Positions 1-8,493 of a stretch of DNA of 64,000 bases are shown one piece after another; the first letter of the stretch is position 1, and each line of letters opens with the position of its first letter. Position numbers and translations under genes: made by a program. A model generated the notes under the pieces. The model was not told where the DNA came from. It did not search any database and worked only from the letters and a program-made list of their open reading frames with translations. This stretch comes from Athalassotoga sp964433875 (GTDB taxonomy: Bacteria > Thermotogota > Thermotogae > Mesoaciditogales > Mesoaciditogaceae), in contig CAYSSO010000005.1 of NCBI GenBank assembly GCA_964433875.1, positions 1 through 64,000 on the forward strand, given 5' to 3'.

Positions 1-63
1 ATAGAGCTTTACGAATGGCTCGATCCGATTTTTCCTTACATAGATTACAGGGTTTACGCATAA
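1..63 (+). CDS. C-terminal end of an unidentified protein (partial)
   Basis: Frame 1 is open from the window edge to a TAA at 61-63, giving the last 20 residues, which end in DYRVYA. It is too short to identify. It is called coding because the terminator hairpin overlaps its stop codon, an arrangement seen again at 39132-39160. It could also be a chance open frame. Confidence 0.5.
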   Translation: MELYEWLDPIFPYIDYRVYA

Positions 64-73
64 CCCTGTTTTT
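47..73 (+). terminator. Intrinsic terminator overlapping the stop of the upstream gene
   Basis: Stem ACAGGGTT (47-54) pairs with AACCCTGT (62-69) around a 7-base loop, and the T run continues to 73. It separates the upstream gene from the oxidoreductase gene, whose ribosome-binding site begins about 27 bases later. No clear -35/-10 pair fits between them. Confidence 0.7.
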
Positions 74-110
74 GGTGTGAGGAAAAAAATAAAAAGATCA
101 GGAGGTTAAA

Positions 111-3100
111 ATGGCAAAGAAAATGAGTACCATGGATGGGAATACCGCTGCAGCCCATGTAGCGTACGCTTTTACAGAAGTTGCAACGATATATCCTATA
201 ACACCATCCTCTCCGATGGCCGAACTTACGGACCTTTGGTCTGCCCAAGGTAGAAAAAATATTTTCGGCCAGAGAGTAAATGTCGTTGAGATGCAGTCCG
301 AAGGCGGAGCCGCAGGAGCGATGCATGGCGCACTGGTCGCGGGCTCTCTTGCCACTACCTATACCGCTTCACAGGGATTACTTTTGATGATACCGAATAT
401 TTACAAGATCGCAGGTGAACTTTTGCCGGGCGTATTTCACGTTGCCGCGAGAACAGTAGCGGCCCATGCACTTTCAATATTCGGCGATCATTCAGACGTG
501 ATGGCGGTAAGGCAGACTGGAGCCGCCCTTCTCGCTTCAGGGAGCGTTCAGGAGGTTATGGATCTTGGAAGTATAGCCCATCTCTCTGCCATAAAATCGA
601 GAATACCGTTTATCCATTTCTTCGATGGCTTTAGAACGTCTCACGAAATTCAAAAGATAGAGGTACTCGACTACGATGTTTTGGCAAATCTTCTCGACAG
701 GGATGCTCTAAAGGCATTCAAAGACAGAGCGTTGAATCCTGAACATCCTAAAACGATGGGAACAGCGCAGAATCCTGATATATTCTTTCAGGCAAAAGAA
801 GCGTCAAACAAATTTTACATGGCCGTACCGGATATCGTTGCCGGGTACATGAAAAGCATCTCAGAGATAACTGGAAGAGAATACAAACCCTTCAATTATT
901 ACGGAGATCCAGATGCCGATCGTGTCATAGTTGCGATGGGATCAGTTACGGAGACGATTTCTGAGGTCGTTGATTATTTGAATTCAAGAGGCCAGCACGT
1001 TGGAGTCATAAAGGTCCATCTTTACAGGCCTTTCTCCGAAAAGTACTTCTTTGATGTTCTTCCGAAAAATGTGAAGAAAATAGCGGTTCTTGATAGAACG
1101 AAAGAGTCTGGCGCTTTAGGTGAGCCTTTGTACGAGGATGTCAGAACGTTGTTTTACGGTAGAAGAAATGCTCCTCTCATCGTTGGAGGACGTTACGGAT
1201 TGAGTTCAAAAGACACGACACCTGCTCAGATAAAGGCCGTCTTTGACAATTTGGAAGAGAAGACGCCGAAGAACTGGTTTACTATAGGCATCGTCGATGA
1301 TGTCACAAACACTTCTTTGCCAGTTAAGGAAAAGATAAACACCACTGCGGAAGGAACTATAAGGTGCAAATTCTGGGGTTATGGATCCGATGGAACTGTC
1401 GGTGCAAACAAGGAAGCCATAAAGATCATCGGAGACAACACCGATATGTACGCGCAAGGATATTTTGCCTACGACTCTCATAAATCCGGCGGTGTGACGA
1501 TCTCACATTTGAGGTTTGGAAAGAAACCCATAAGATCGACGTATCTCATAGAAGAGGCCGATTACATAGCCTGCCACAAGCAATCTTACGTTTACCAGTA
1601 CGATATACTCGACGGCCTTAAAAAAGGCGGTACCTTTGTTCTTAACACGATATGGTCTCCAGAAGAACTCGATAAAAAATTGCCAGGAAAGATGAAAAAG
1701 TACATCGCCCAGAATAACATAAACTTCTACATAATAGATGCGACTCATATCGCCATGAACATAGGGCTTGGCGGAAGGATAAACATGATAATGCAGGCGG
1801 CATTCTTCAAACTTGCAAATGTCATTCCAATAGATGACGCGGTCAAATACCTAAAAGAATCGATAGTCCATGCTTACGGCGCCAAAGGAGAAAAGGTAGT
1901 TGAAATGAATTACAAAGCCGTTGACCAGGGGATAAGCGCCCTCGTTAAGGTCAATGTGCCCGATTCGTGGAAAAATGCCAGCGATGACGAAAATATGCCT
2001 GTTCTTCCCGAGAGACCCGATTTCATCAAAAATATAGTCGATGTCATGAACAGACAAGAAGGAGACAAATTGCCGGTTTCAGCGTTTGTGGGCAGAGAGA
2101 ATGGAGAATTTCCACAGGGAACGGCCGCCTACGAAAAACGCGGAATCGCGGTTGAAGTGCCGGAATGGCAGGCTGATACCTGTATTCAGTGTAACCAGTG
2201 CGCCTTCGCCTGTCCGCATGCCGTCATAAGACCATTTTTACTTGACGATGAGGAAGTTAAGAAGGCACCAAAAGATTTCGTGACGAAGAAAGCAACGGGT
2301 AAAGGGCTCGAAGGCCTTCAGTACAGAATCCAGATCTCTCCTCTCGATTGTACAGGGTGCGGTGTTTGTGTCGATGTTTGTCCAACTCCAAAGAAATCTC
2401 TTGTTATGAAACCTCTTGAAGATCAGGAAAAAGAGATCCCGAACTGGGACTTTGCGATAAAGGAAATTTCGGACAAATCAGATCGTGTCCCTGTTGATAC
2501 GATAAGGGGAAGCCAATTTGCGAGGCCTTTACTTGAGTTCTCCGGCGCATGTCCCGGATGTGGAGAGACGCCTTACGCTAAACTCGTTACCCAGTTATTC
2601 GGAGATAGAATGATAATTGCAAACGCAACGGGATGCTCATCTATATGGGGCGCATCAGCACCTTCGACGCCTTACACTGTTAACGCAGAAGGAAGGGGTC
2701 CTGCGTGGGCAAATTCACTCTTTGAGGACAATGCGGAATACGCCTTTGGCATGGCTCTCTCCGTTAAATACGCAAGGAGTAGGCTTGCGGATTTAATGAA
2801 TGAACTCATGACTTTGAATATACCGCAAGAGATAAAAACGCCTTTCAAAGAATGGCTTGACGGAAAGGACGATGCGAGAAGTTCAAAGGCCGCGACTCTT
2901 AAGATTTTGAAGGTTCTCGATGCAAAGGTTAACGACAAAAGGGCAATGGAGATCTTAAAAGAGATAAATGAAAGAAGAGACATGCTCATCAAGAAGTCCA
3001 TTTGGGCTTTCGGAGGAGATGGATGGGCATACGATATAGGATACGGTGGTCTCGATCACATACTCGCCTCTGGCGAAGATGTAAATGTCCTTGTCTTTGA

Positions 3101-3647
3101 TACCGAAGTTTACTCGAACACGGGAGGCCAGGCCTCCAAGTCAACTCCAGAAGCGGCCGTCGCACAATTTGCAGCCTCCGGGAAGAAGACGGCAAAGAAA
3201 GATCTTGGCAGAATGGCAATGACATATGGTTACGTTTACGTGGCCCAGGTTGCAATGGGTGCGAATATGAACCAGACTCTTAAGGCCTTTTTGGAAGCGG
3301 AAAGTTATCCCGGTCCTTCTTTGATAATCGCTTATTCTCCATGCATAAATCATGGAATAAAGGCTGGCATGGGAAAGATGGCAGATCAGGAGAAACGCGC
3401 CGTGGAATCGGGATACTGGCATCTTTACAGGTACAATCCGTTGCTTCGCAAAGAGGGAAAGAATCCATTCGTGCTCGATTCAAAGGAGCCAAAGGCTTCA
3501 TTTGAAGATTTTCTCATGAGCGAAGTGAGATATTCCTCACTTAAGATAACCTTCCCCGAGATCGCCGATCAACTCTTTAAAATGGCAGCCGAACAAGCAA
3601 AGGAGAAATACGAAATTTACAAGAAATTGAGCGAGGAGGCGTTATGA
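111..3647 (+). CDS. nifJ: Pyruvate:ferredoxin (flavodoxin) oxidoreductase, single-chain type
   Basis: This cytoplasmic enzyme converts pyruvate, CoA and oxidised ferredoxin to acetyl-CoA, CO2 and reduced ferredoxin. The 1178 residues are full length for the homodimeric family. The N-terminal half carries the alpha and gamma type domains. Two 4Fe-4S motifs lie near residues 690 (CIQCNQCAFACP) and 746 (CTGCGVCVDVCP). The cysteines of the proximal cluster begin with CPGCGE near 815, with a later one in SPCINHG near 1077. The thiamine diphosphate motif GDGWAYDIG is near 970. An AGGAGG site sits 6 bases before the ATG. The next gene starts inside its stop (ATGA overlap), so the two are co-translated. 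From memory, Thermotoga maritima uses a four-subunit enzyme instead, so the fused form is a lineage difference worth noting. Confidence 0.97.
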   Translation: MAKKMSTMDGNTAAAHVAYAFTEVATIYPITPSSPMAELTDLWSAQGRKNIFGQRVNVVEMQSEGGAAGAMHGALVAGSLATTYTASQGLLLMIPNIYKIAGELLPGVFHVAARTVAAHALSIFGDHSDVMAVRQTGAALLASGSVQEVMDLGSIAHLSAIKSRIPFIHFFDGFRTSHEIQKIEVLDYDVLANLLDRDALKAFKDRALNPEHPKTMGTAQNPDIFFQAKEASNKFYMAVPDIVAGYMKSISEITGREYKPFNYYGDPDADRVIVAMGSVTETISEVVDYLNSRGQHVGVIKVHLYRPFSEKYFFDVLPKNVKKIAVLDRTKESGALGEPLYEDVRTLFYGRRNAPLIVGGRYGLSSKDTTPAQIKAVFDNLEEKTPKNWFTIGIVDDVTNTSLPVKEKINTTAEGTIRCKFWGYGSDGTVGANKEAIKIIGDNTDMYAQGYFAYDSHKSGGVTISHLRFGKKPIRSTYLIEEADYIACHKQSYVYQYDILDGLKKGGTFVLNTIWSPEELDKKLPGKMKKYIAQNNINFYIIDATHIAMNIGLGGRINMIMQAAFFKLANVIPIDDAVKYLKESIVHAYGAKGEKVVEMNYKAVDQGISALVKVNVPDSWKNASDDENMPVLPERPDFIKNIVDVMNRQEGDKLPVSAFVGRENGEFPQGTAAYEKRGIAVEVPEWQADTCIQCNQCAFACPHAVIRPFLLDDEEVKKAPKDFVTKKATGKGLEGLQYRIQISPLDCTGCGVCVDVCPTPKKSLVMKPLEDQEKEIPNWDFAIKEISDKSDRVPVDTIRGSQFARPLLEFSGACPGCGETPYAKLVTQLFGDRMIIANATGCSSIWGASAPSTPYTVNAEGRGPAWANSLFEDNAEYAFGMALSVKYARSRLADLMNELMTLNIPQEIKTPFKEWLDGKDDARSSKAATLKILKVLDAKVNDKRAMEILKEINERRDMLIKKSIWAFGGDGWAYDIGYGGLDHILASGEDVNVLVFDTEVYSNTGGQASKSTPEAAVAQFAASGKKTAKKDLGRMAMTYGYVYVAQVAMGANMNQTLKAFLEAESYPGPSLIIAYSPCINHGIKAGMGKMADQEKRAVESGYWHLYRYNPLLRKEGKNPFVLDSKEPKASFEDFLMSEVRYSSLKITFPEIADQLFKMAAEQAKEKYEIYKKLSEEAL

Positions 3648-4156
3648 TGAATGCCATAGATTACGCCTTGAAGATGGAATTAGACGGTAAGGCTTTTTAC
3701 GAAAAGCAATCTAAAGAAAGCAAGGATTTACGAATAAAGCAGATCTTTGATATGCTTGCAAAGGATGAACAGAGGCATTACGATATAATAAATGGATTCA
3801 AAAAATCATCTTACAATTATAAAGGTACGGACACCTTTAAAACCACAAAGAATCTCTTTTCTGAACTGATAAACAAAGGAGAAAATTTCAAAGCAGACGT
3901 TAATGTCTTTGATATCTACAAACAGGCCATAGAGATGGAAAAGAAAAGTGTAGATCTGTACCTTAACGAGGCAAAGAAATCAACGAATAAAGATGAAAAA
4001 GAGATCCTTTTGAAATTGTCCGAAGAAGAAAAAAAGCATCAGGTGATACTTGAAAATTTAATGGAATTCATAAGAAAGGGAGACGAATGGGTTGAATCTC
4101 CAGAATTTTCCCATCTCGATGAATTCGATAAATTTTCTCAAAGAGACAAGTATTGA
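3644..4156 (+). CDS. Rubrerythrin/ferritin-like diiron protein
   Basis: A 170-residue four-helix protein with two ferritin-like repeats, each ending in a diiron-type motif: KDEQRHY near residue 41 and EEEKKHQ near residue 128. It lacks the C-terminal rubredoxin domain of classical rubrerythrin, so it belongs to the short ferritin-like group (COG1633 type). It is expected to act in peroxide or iron handling in the cytoplasm. The start overlaps the nifJ stop by 4 bases, linking it to an oxygen-sensitive iron-sulfur enzyme. A strong terminator follows. The substrate is not evident from sequence. Confidence 0.8.
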   Translation: MMNAIDYALKMELDGKAFYEKQSKESKDLRIKQIFDMLAKDEQRHYDIINGFKKSSYNYKGTDTFKTTKNLFSELINKGENFKADVNVFDIYKQAIEMEKKSVDLYLNEAKKSTNKDEKEILLKLSEEEKKHQVILENLMEFIRKGDEWVESPEFSHLDEFDKFSQRDKY

Positions 4157-4168
4157 AAAACTATGGTA

Positions 4169-4204
4169 AAATAGAACGGATCGAAAGATCCGTTCTATTT
4201 TTTG
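4169..4204 (+). terminator. Strong intrinsic terminator after the diiron protein gene
   Basis: A perfect 14-bp stem (4169-4182 with 4187-4200) with a GAAA tetraloop, followed by T residues. The bases just before it, TATGGTAAAAT at 4163-4173, resemble an extended -10 element and overlap the stem, so a promoter for the following gene may be embedded here. Confidence 0.85.
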
Positions 4205-4216
4205 ATGGGGGAAAAG

Positions 4217-4507
4217 ATGAGTGAAAAATCGAGAAGATTTGTAGCGGAATGGCTTTTCAATCACAAACCTGAATTTGTCGTCATCAATTCAAGGGATTCC
4301 GTTGAATTTTTCAGGTCTCCGTGCAGGATAAGTTTGAAATTCAACGGTACGAATTACGATTTCTTCATCGAATCGGACTCTGAAAGATTTGAACTGGAGA
4401 TAGAAAATAGTTTTACAGCCCTTTGCCCGGACAAATACAAGGAGAGTTCTTTGCTCATAGTTGATTCGGTGATCTCTGTAGAGATGGTCGAACGTTTTGA
4501 GAGGTAG
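4217..4507 (+). CDS. Conserved-looking hypothetical protein, 96 aa
   Basis: Not recognised. The ATG at 4217 is chosen because GGGGGAAAAG lies directly upstream at ribosome-binding distance. Upstream TTG (4202) and ATG (4205) codons in frame have no such site. The protein is soluble, has no signal peptide, and has two cysteines and a beta-rich middle (SLKFNGTNYDFFIESDSERF). It ends 2 bases before the metallo-hydrolase gene, so the two are probably one operon. Confidence 0.6.
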   Translation: MSEKSRRFVAEWLFNHKPEFVVINSRDSVEFFRSPCRISLKFNGTNYDFFIESDSERFELEIENSFTALCPDKYKESSLLIVDSVISVEMVERFER

Positions 4508-4509
4508 AA

Positions 4510-5343
4510 ATGATCTCCATAGGTGAAGATGTATTCGTCACTGAAAATCTTAACGGAGCGTCCAACGCGGGCGTTGTGATAGGAAAAAGGGGGATCATCG
4601 TTGTCGATTCGACCTTCTTTCCATCAAAGGCTATAAGATTGATGGATTTTATCTCTTCGATTTCATCAAAGGTTGTCTTGTACGTTGTAAACACACATTA
4701 TCACCTTGATCACACTCTCGGTAATTGTTCCATAGAAGCACCGGTTATCTCGAGCAAAATGACAAAGGATTATTTAGAACGGATAGATTTCGAAAAATTT
4801 CGATCCTCGCTTGAGCCTATTATTCAAAGAGAGTTGAAGAATGCCCATATAGTTTTTCCCTCGATAACATTTAACAAGAAGATGACCGTGGATCTTGGAA
4901 ATAAGAAGGTGGAAATTTTACGTGTTGGAGGTCATACCCCGGATTCTTCGATAGTCAAGGTCTGGCCAAATGGAATATGTTTTTGCGGAGATCTTCTCTT
5001 TTCCGGATACCACGCAGAGATAACTTCTGAATCTGATATAGATTCATGGATAAAGGTCCTTGGTAAGTTGAAAAATGAAAGTCTAAAGTGGTTTGTCCCC
5101 GGCCACGGTATGGTCGGAGGCGTAAAAGACGTAGATGAAATGATAATTTATCTTGAAAAATTTAAATCCCTTTCTTTTATGATAAAATCTAATAAAATTG
5201 ACGATGTTATCGAAAAATTCGGTGATGATCCCGTCTTTGCAAAAAGAGGCTTTCCATTGCTCTTTGAGGATAGCCTTATTGAATATTTAAGGAGGGATGA
5301 TGTTGGAAAGAACGCTGGTCCTTATAAAACCAGACGGCGTTGA
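4510..5343 (+). CDS. Metallo-beta-lactamase-fold hydrolase
   Basis: A 277-residue cytoplasmic metallo-hydrolase. The zinc motif HYHLDH is near residue 70, followed by GGHTPDS near 141, an aspartate in CFCGDLLFSG near 160 and VPGHG near 197. This is the full set of metal ligands of the fold. No flavodoxin or rhodanese domain is attached, so the substrate (thioester, lactone or other) cannot be assigned. The start has GAGGTAG just upstream. The last 44 bases overlap the ndk start, a sign of translational coupling. Confidence 0.85.
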   Translation: MISIGEDVFVTENLNGASNAGVVIGKRGIIVVDSTFFPSKAIRLMDFISSISSKVVLYVVNTHYHLDHTLGNCSIEAPVISSKMTKDYLERIDFEKFRSSLEPIIQRELKNAHIVFPSITFNKKMTVDLGNKKVEILRVGGHTPDSSIVKVWPNGICFCGDLLFSGYHAEITSESDIDSWIKVLGKLKNESLKWFVPGHGMVGGVKDVDEMIIYLEKFKSLSFMIKSNKIDDVIEKFGDDPVFAKRGFPLLFEDSLIEYLRRDDVGKNAGPYKTRRR

Positions 5344-5713
5344 AAGAGGCCTTATAGGAGAGATAGTTTCAAGATTCGAAAAAAAAGGTTTCAAGATCGT
5401 TGAAATGAAGATGTTCAAGATGGACAGATCTCTTGCTGAAGCCCACTATGAAGATCATAAAGGAAAGCCTTACTACGAAAAACTTATAAATTACATCACA
5501 AGCGGCAAAATAGTTGCGATGGTCTTGGAAGGTGAGAATGCCGTTGAAATCGTAAGAATGATGATAGGGAAGACCTCTCCTCTTGAGGCCTTACCGGGAA
5601 CTATCAGAGGCGATTTTGCACTCAACGTTACTATCAATTTAGTCCATGCTTCCGACTCTCAAGAAAGCGCAAGAAAGGAAATAAACAGGTTCTTTCCATC
5701 TAAGGGGGAATGA
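5300..5713 (+). CDS. ndk: Nucleoside diphosphate kinase
   Basis: Transfers the gamma phosphate from ATP to NDPs through a phosphohistidine. The N-terminus ERTLVLIKPDGVERG and the active-site histidine in NLVHASDSQESA near residue 116 are both present, and the length of about 137 aa is normal. Three in-frame starts sit together: ATG 5297, ATG 5300 and TTG 5303. The AAGGAGG at 5289-5295 favours 5300 or 5303, and 5303 would give the usual MERT start. The gene overlaps the metallo-hydrolase gene upstream and the next gene starts at its stop. Confidence 0.95.
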   Translation: MLERTLVLIKPDGVERGLIGEIVSRFEKKGFKIVEMKMFKMDRSLAEAHYEDHKGKPYYEKLINYITSGKIVAMVLEGENAVEIVRMMIGKTSPLEALPGTIRGDFALNVTINLVHASDSQESARKEINRFFPSKGE

Positions 5714-5715
5714 AA

Positions 5716-6381
5716 ATGGCAGATGAGATTGAAAATCTAAAGAGAGAAAATGAGCATCTCAAAGAAAGGATAAAATGGTACGAAAGCCAGATAGAGCAAA
5801 TGGAAACCTTGATAAATCAATATAACGAACTTGTCAGACGTGAATTCGATAACCTCGAAAGCGTTGTCAACAAGATGGGCACGCATGAAGTCATAGATCC
5901 GGTAACAAGGGTTTATTCGCGAGAACACATGCTCGCATATTTGAATTTCATTTATTCCAAGGCCTTTGAAATGAATTTGAAGTGCGCCATGATCTTTTTT
6001 GACATAGACGACTTTGATCAGAAAACAAAGACGCTTGAAAAAGACGAGATAGATATTTTGATGAGGGAAGTTGGCAAATTTCTTAAAAATGCCGTAAGAG
6101 TTCCTCTTGATATGGTATCGAAAATTGGACTTGATGAGTTTTTAATACTTATAACCGAGACCCCGAGAGAAAATGTCATATCCATAGCGCACAGGATAAA
6201 CAAATCATTTGCCTCTCAAAAATTTGAAATAGGTGGCAAGATAATTGGCCTAACTTGCACTGTTTCTGTTGTTACCTTTCCGGAGGATTCAAAGGAATTC
6301 GCAAAACTTCTCGATCTGGGGGAAAAATTACTTGAGATCGGCAAACAAAAAGGTAAAAACATGGTGATCTTTTCAGAATGA
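5716..6381 (+). CDS. Degenerate GGDEF-domain protein with coiled-coil N-terminus
   Basis: Residues 1 to about 60 form a coiled coil, followed by a diguanylate cyclase-like fold beginning at DPVTRVYSREHM. The aspartate-rich metal site FFDIDDFD is kept, but the catalytic GGDEF loop reads SKIGLDEFL, so the first glycine is replaced by leucine. Cyclase activity is therefore doubtful and a regulatory or c-di-GMP-responsive role is possible. ATG 5716 is chosen because GGGGGA lies 6 bases upstream; ATG 5710 is too close. The next gene overlaps the stop by 4 bases. It lies in the same operon as the pseudopilins downstream. Confidence 0.8.
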   Translation: MADEIENLKRENEHLKERIKWYESQIEQMETLINQYNELVRREFDNLESVVNKMGTHEVIDPVTRVYSREHMLAYLNFIYSKAFEMNLKCAMIFFDIDDFDQKTKTLEKDEIDILMREVGKFLKNAVRVPLDMVSKIGLDEFLILITETPRENVISIAHRINKSFASQKFEIGGKIIGLTCTVSVVTFPEDSKEFAKLLDLGEKLLEIGKQKGKNMVIFSE

Positions 6382-7355
6382 GCGATATTTCCATCGTAAA
6401 GTTTGCAGGCCAAAGTAAGGTAACGCTTGAAGGATATATAGGATACTTTCTCATCACAAGAAGCGGAGATTTCAAGTACGATGTCGTTCAATATCCGCTG
6501 AGTTTTTCTTCTATGGTGAATGTCAGTTTCAAGGATGACTTCAAGTTGATCCAGTTAAAGGTACCGCAGATAAAAAACAGGATGATCAAAAGTTCCCCAG
6601 AGACGAAGGAGATGAATGCCGAACTTGATAAATTCATAAACAAAAGGATAAGTTCCGATGAATCATTCAAGCACAGGCTTAAAATCGCGATTCAAAATGG
6701 AGATATCGAAGTGATATCTTCTATATTGGAAGATTTTTTCAAAGAATGGGTTGATCCCATCAAGATGAATGTTGACATTCAGGAGATGACATTTGCCGAG
6801 TTTTCGAAGCAACTTTCTAAAGTCGGAAATAGCGAAGATGCTTTCAAGGTCATAAAAAGAGACGATCTCAAAGACCTTTCGGAGGCTTATCCCATAGTAG
6901 ATCCGATTGCTGGAAAATCCATAAATGATTTTAGAATAGGAGAGAAGATTTATTTTACCGTTCTGAGATTTGCAAATGATCAGGTAAAATCTGAAATTCT
7001 TAAAAAATTTCCCGACGATTTCAACGCGCAAGGCGAGAATACCTCTCCTCTTGTTGGAAGGGTGATATCAAAGGAATTCGTGCCGGAATTTGGAGAGGAT
7101 TTTACCCTTATAAAAATAGAATGCCAAAATTTTTACTTTAAGGCTATGGTATTGAACAGTATGAACTTGATGACGACATCGGTAGGGGTACCGATCATAG
7201 GCAATTCACAATCTGATCGGCCACGCCAAAGTCCAAAAGTTAAAAATGAGGAAGAAGTTCACCTCCATCTTGCAGATATCCTTATCGCGGTTATTCTTGT
7301 TGCGGGAATAGTTGGAACGGCCATGGCAATAATGTACTTTTTTTTCATAAAATGA
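6378..7355 (+). CDS. Hypothetical tail-anchored membrane protein
   Basis: Not recognised. The 325 residues are largely hydrophilic, with one membrane segment at the extreme C-terminus (DILIAVILVAGIVGTAMAI, about 299-322) and no N-terminal signal, so the body is predicted to be cytoplasmic. Both ends overlap neighbours by 4 bases (ATGA), tying it to the degenerate GGDEF protein and the pseudopilins. A role as a cytoplasmic adaptor of a pilus or secretion machine is a guess from context only. Confidence 0.7.
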   Translation: MSDISIVKFAGQSKVTLEGYIGYFLITRSGDFKYDVVQYPLSFSSMVNVSFKDDFKLIQLKVPQIKNRMIKSSPETKEMNAELDKFINKRISSDESFKHRLKIAIQNGDIEVISSILEDFFKEWVDPIKMNVDIQEMTFAEFSKQLSKVGNSEDAFKVIKRDDLKDLSEAYPIVDPIAGKSINDFRIGEKIYFTVLRFANDQVKSEILKKFPDDFNAQGENTSPLVGRVISKEFVPEFGEDFTLIKIECQNFYFKAMVLNSMNLMTTSVGVPIIGNSQSDRPRQSPKVKNEEEVHLHLADILIAVILVAGIVGTAMAIMYFFFIK

Positions 7356-7606
7356 AAAACGGCTCTGTACTCATCGAATCCCTGATATTTTTGATTTTGT
7401 CCTTTATTTTGTTTTTGATAATCGATTCGGCCTTTTTCTCTTTAATGAACAATCAAAGACAAATAGAGAGAGGCGCGACTGAATTGTCTCAAATCATTTC
7501 GATGTCAAATCTGTCTTGCGATGATCTTTCATTGATAAATGCGGGAGAAATTCATGAATACAGATCCAAGATCACGGGGGAGACTTTCAGGATCGGTAAT
7601 AATTGA
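7352..7606 (+). CDS. Small pseudopilin-like protein
   Basis: An 84-residue protein with a class III (prepilin) N-terminus: NG followed by SVLIES, with Glu at position +5 after the presumed cleavage, then a hydrophobic helix of about 20 residues. This fits a minor pilin or type II secretion pseudopilin processed by PilD. It overlaps the previous gene by 4 bases, and the next pseudopilin gene starts inside its 3' end in another frame. The short body suggests a minor, tip-type component. Confidence 0.65.
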   Translation: MKNGSVLIESLIFLILSFILFLIIDSAFFSLMNNQRQIERGATELSQIISMSNLSCDDLSLINAGEIHEYRSKITGETFRIGNN

Positions 7607-8084
7607 ATTGATCGTTGCCTTTTCGATCTACGCCGTGGGCATTTCTATAACATATGAATCCATAATTATCTTGATAAAAATGATCGAAGAGATCTCAACT
7701 TCTAATCAATTCGTTCAAGATTTTGAAGATGTTATACTTTACATGTACAAAGATGTAAAGGATCGAGAACTCGAATTGATCGTCTACAAAGATAGTTATA
7801 TCGAACATTCAATACTTTTGATAGGATCCGATCCTGTTATTGCTTACCAGTTATTTCAGGCAAAGGACAGATCTTCTTTAAGAAGGCTTGTCGCAAATGG
7901 CAAGGAAAACATTCACAAATTGGTCGAATTAAGACCGGGAAGTTCCTACTTTAACACCCATTTTTCTGGCTTTAACTCCCTCTACAGTGGGAAAGAAAGT
8001 ATATCTTTCAAAGTAGATGGAAAGTACATAACCTTCGAATTCGGAAAATTAAAGACATACATAGGCAAGGTCTCTAATCGCTAA
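7554..8084 (+). CDS. Pseudopilin-like protein with prepilin signal
   Basis: After a short charged leader comes RLSG then SVIIELIVAF, a prepilin peptidase site with Glu+5 and a long hydrophobic helix. The remaining globular domain of about 130 residues has no family I recognise. ATG 7554 is preferred over ATG 7539 because GGGAG lies 5-6 bases before it. It starts within the preceding pseudopilin gene. It converges with sufU, and the two coding ends overlap by 11 bases with no terminator between them. Confidence 0.7.
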   Translation: MNTDPRSRGRLSGSVIIELIVAFSIYAVGISITYESIIILIKMIEEISTSNQFVQDFEDVILYMYKDVKDRELELIVYKDSYIEHSILLIGSDPVIAYQLFQAKDRSSLRRLVANGKENIHKLVELRPGSSYFNTHFSGFNSLYSGKESISFKVDGKYITFEFGKLKTYIGKVSNR

Positions 8085-8493
8085 GGGCCTTCTGGACGGC
8101 ATGCCATGCGAGCGTTGCGCATTTCACGCGCATCGGGTATTTGTTAACGCCGCTGAATACCACCGCATCTTTTAGATCATCGACAGGTTCTTTGCCGTTT
8201 GTAACCATTTCTATGAACTCTCGTGATATCTTTTTTGCCTGATTTACATCCATTCCCTTTAAAACCTCTGTCATCACAGAGGCCGAAGCCATACTTATGG
8301 CACATCCTATTCCTTTGAATTTTATATCCTTTATTTTCCCGTCTTCGAATTTAACCTGCAAGGAGATCTGATCGCCGCACGAAGAATTGGTCATCTGGAC
8401 TTCTTTATCGAAGACTGAAAGGTTTCCAAAGTTCCTCGGATGTTTTTGATGGTCCATGATTATTTCCGCGTAAAGGTCTGAAAAATCTCTCAT
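8074..8493 (-). CDS. sufU: SufU/IscU-type iron-sulfur scaffold or sulfur-transfer protein
   Basis: Accepts sulfur from SufS during Fe-S cluster assembly. The three conserved cysteines are present in SSCGDQ, GIGCAIS and VKCATLAW, with the Asp of CGD that binds zinc in SufU. The length of 139 aa and the NFGNL and YPMRVKCA blocks fit SufU rather than IscU. It is the last gene of the sufCBDSU operon, overlapping sufS by 4 bases. Confidence 0.93.
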   Translation of the reverse strand: MRDFSDLYAEIIMDHQKHPRNFGNLSVFDKEVQMTNSSCGDQISLQVKFEDGKIKDIKFKGIGCAISMASASVMTEVLKGMDVNQAKKISREFIEMVTNGKEPVDDLKDAVVFSGVNKYPMRVKCATLAWHAVQKALSD

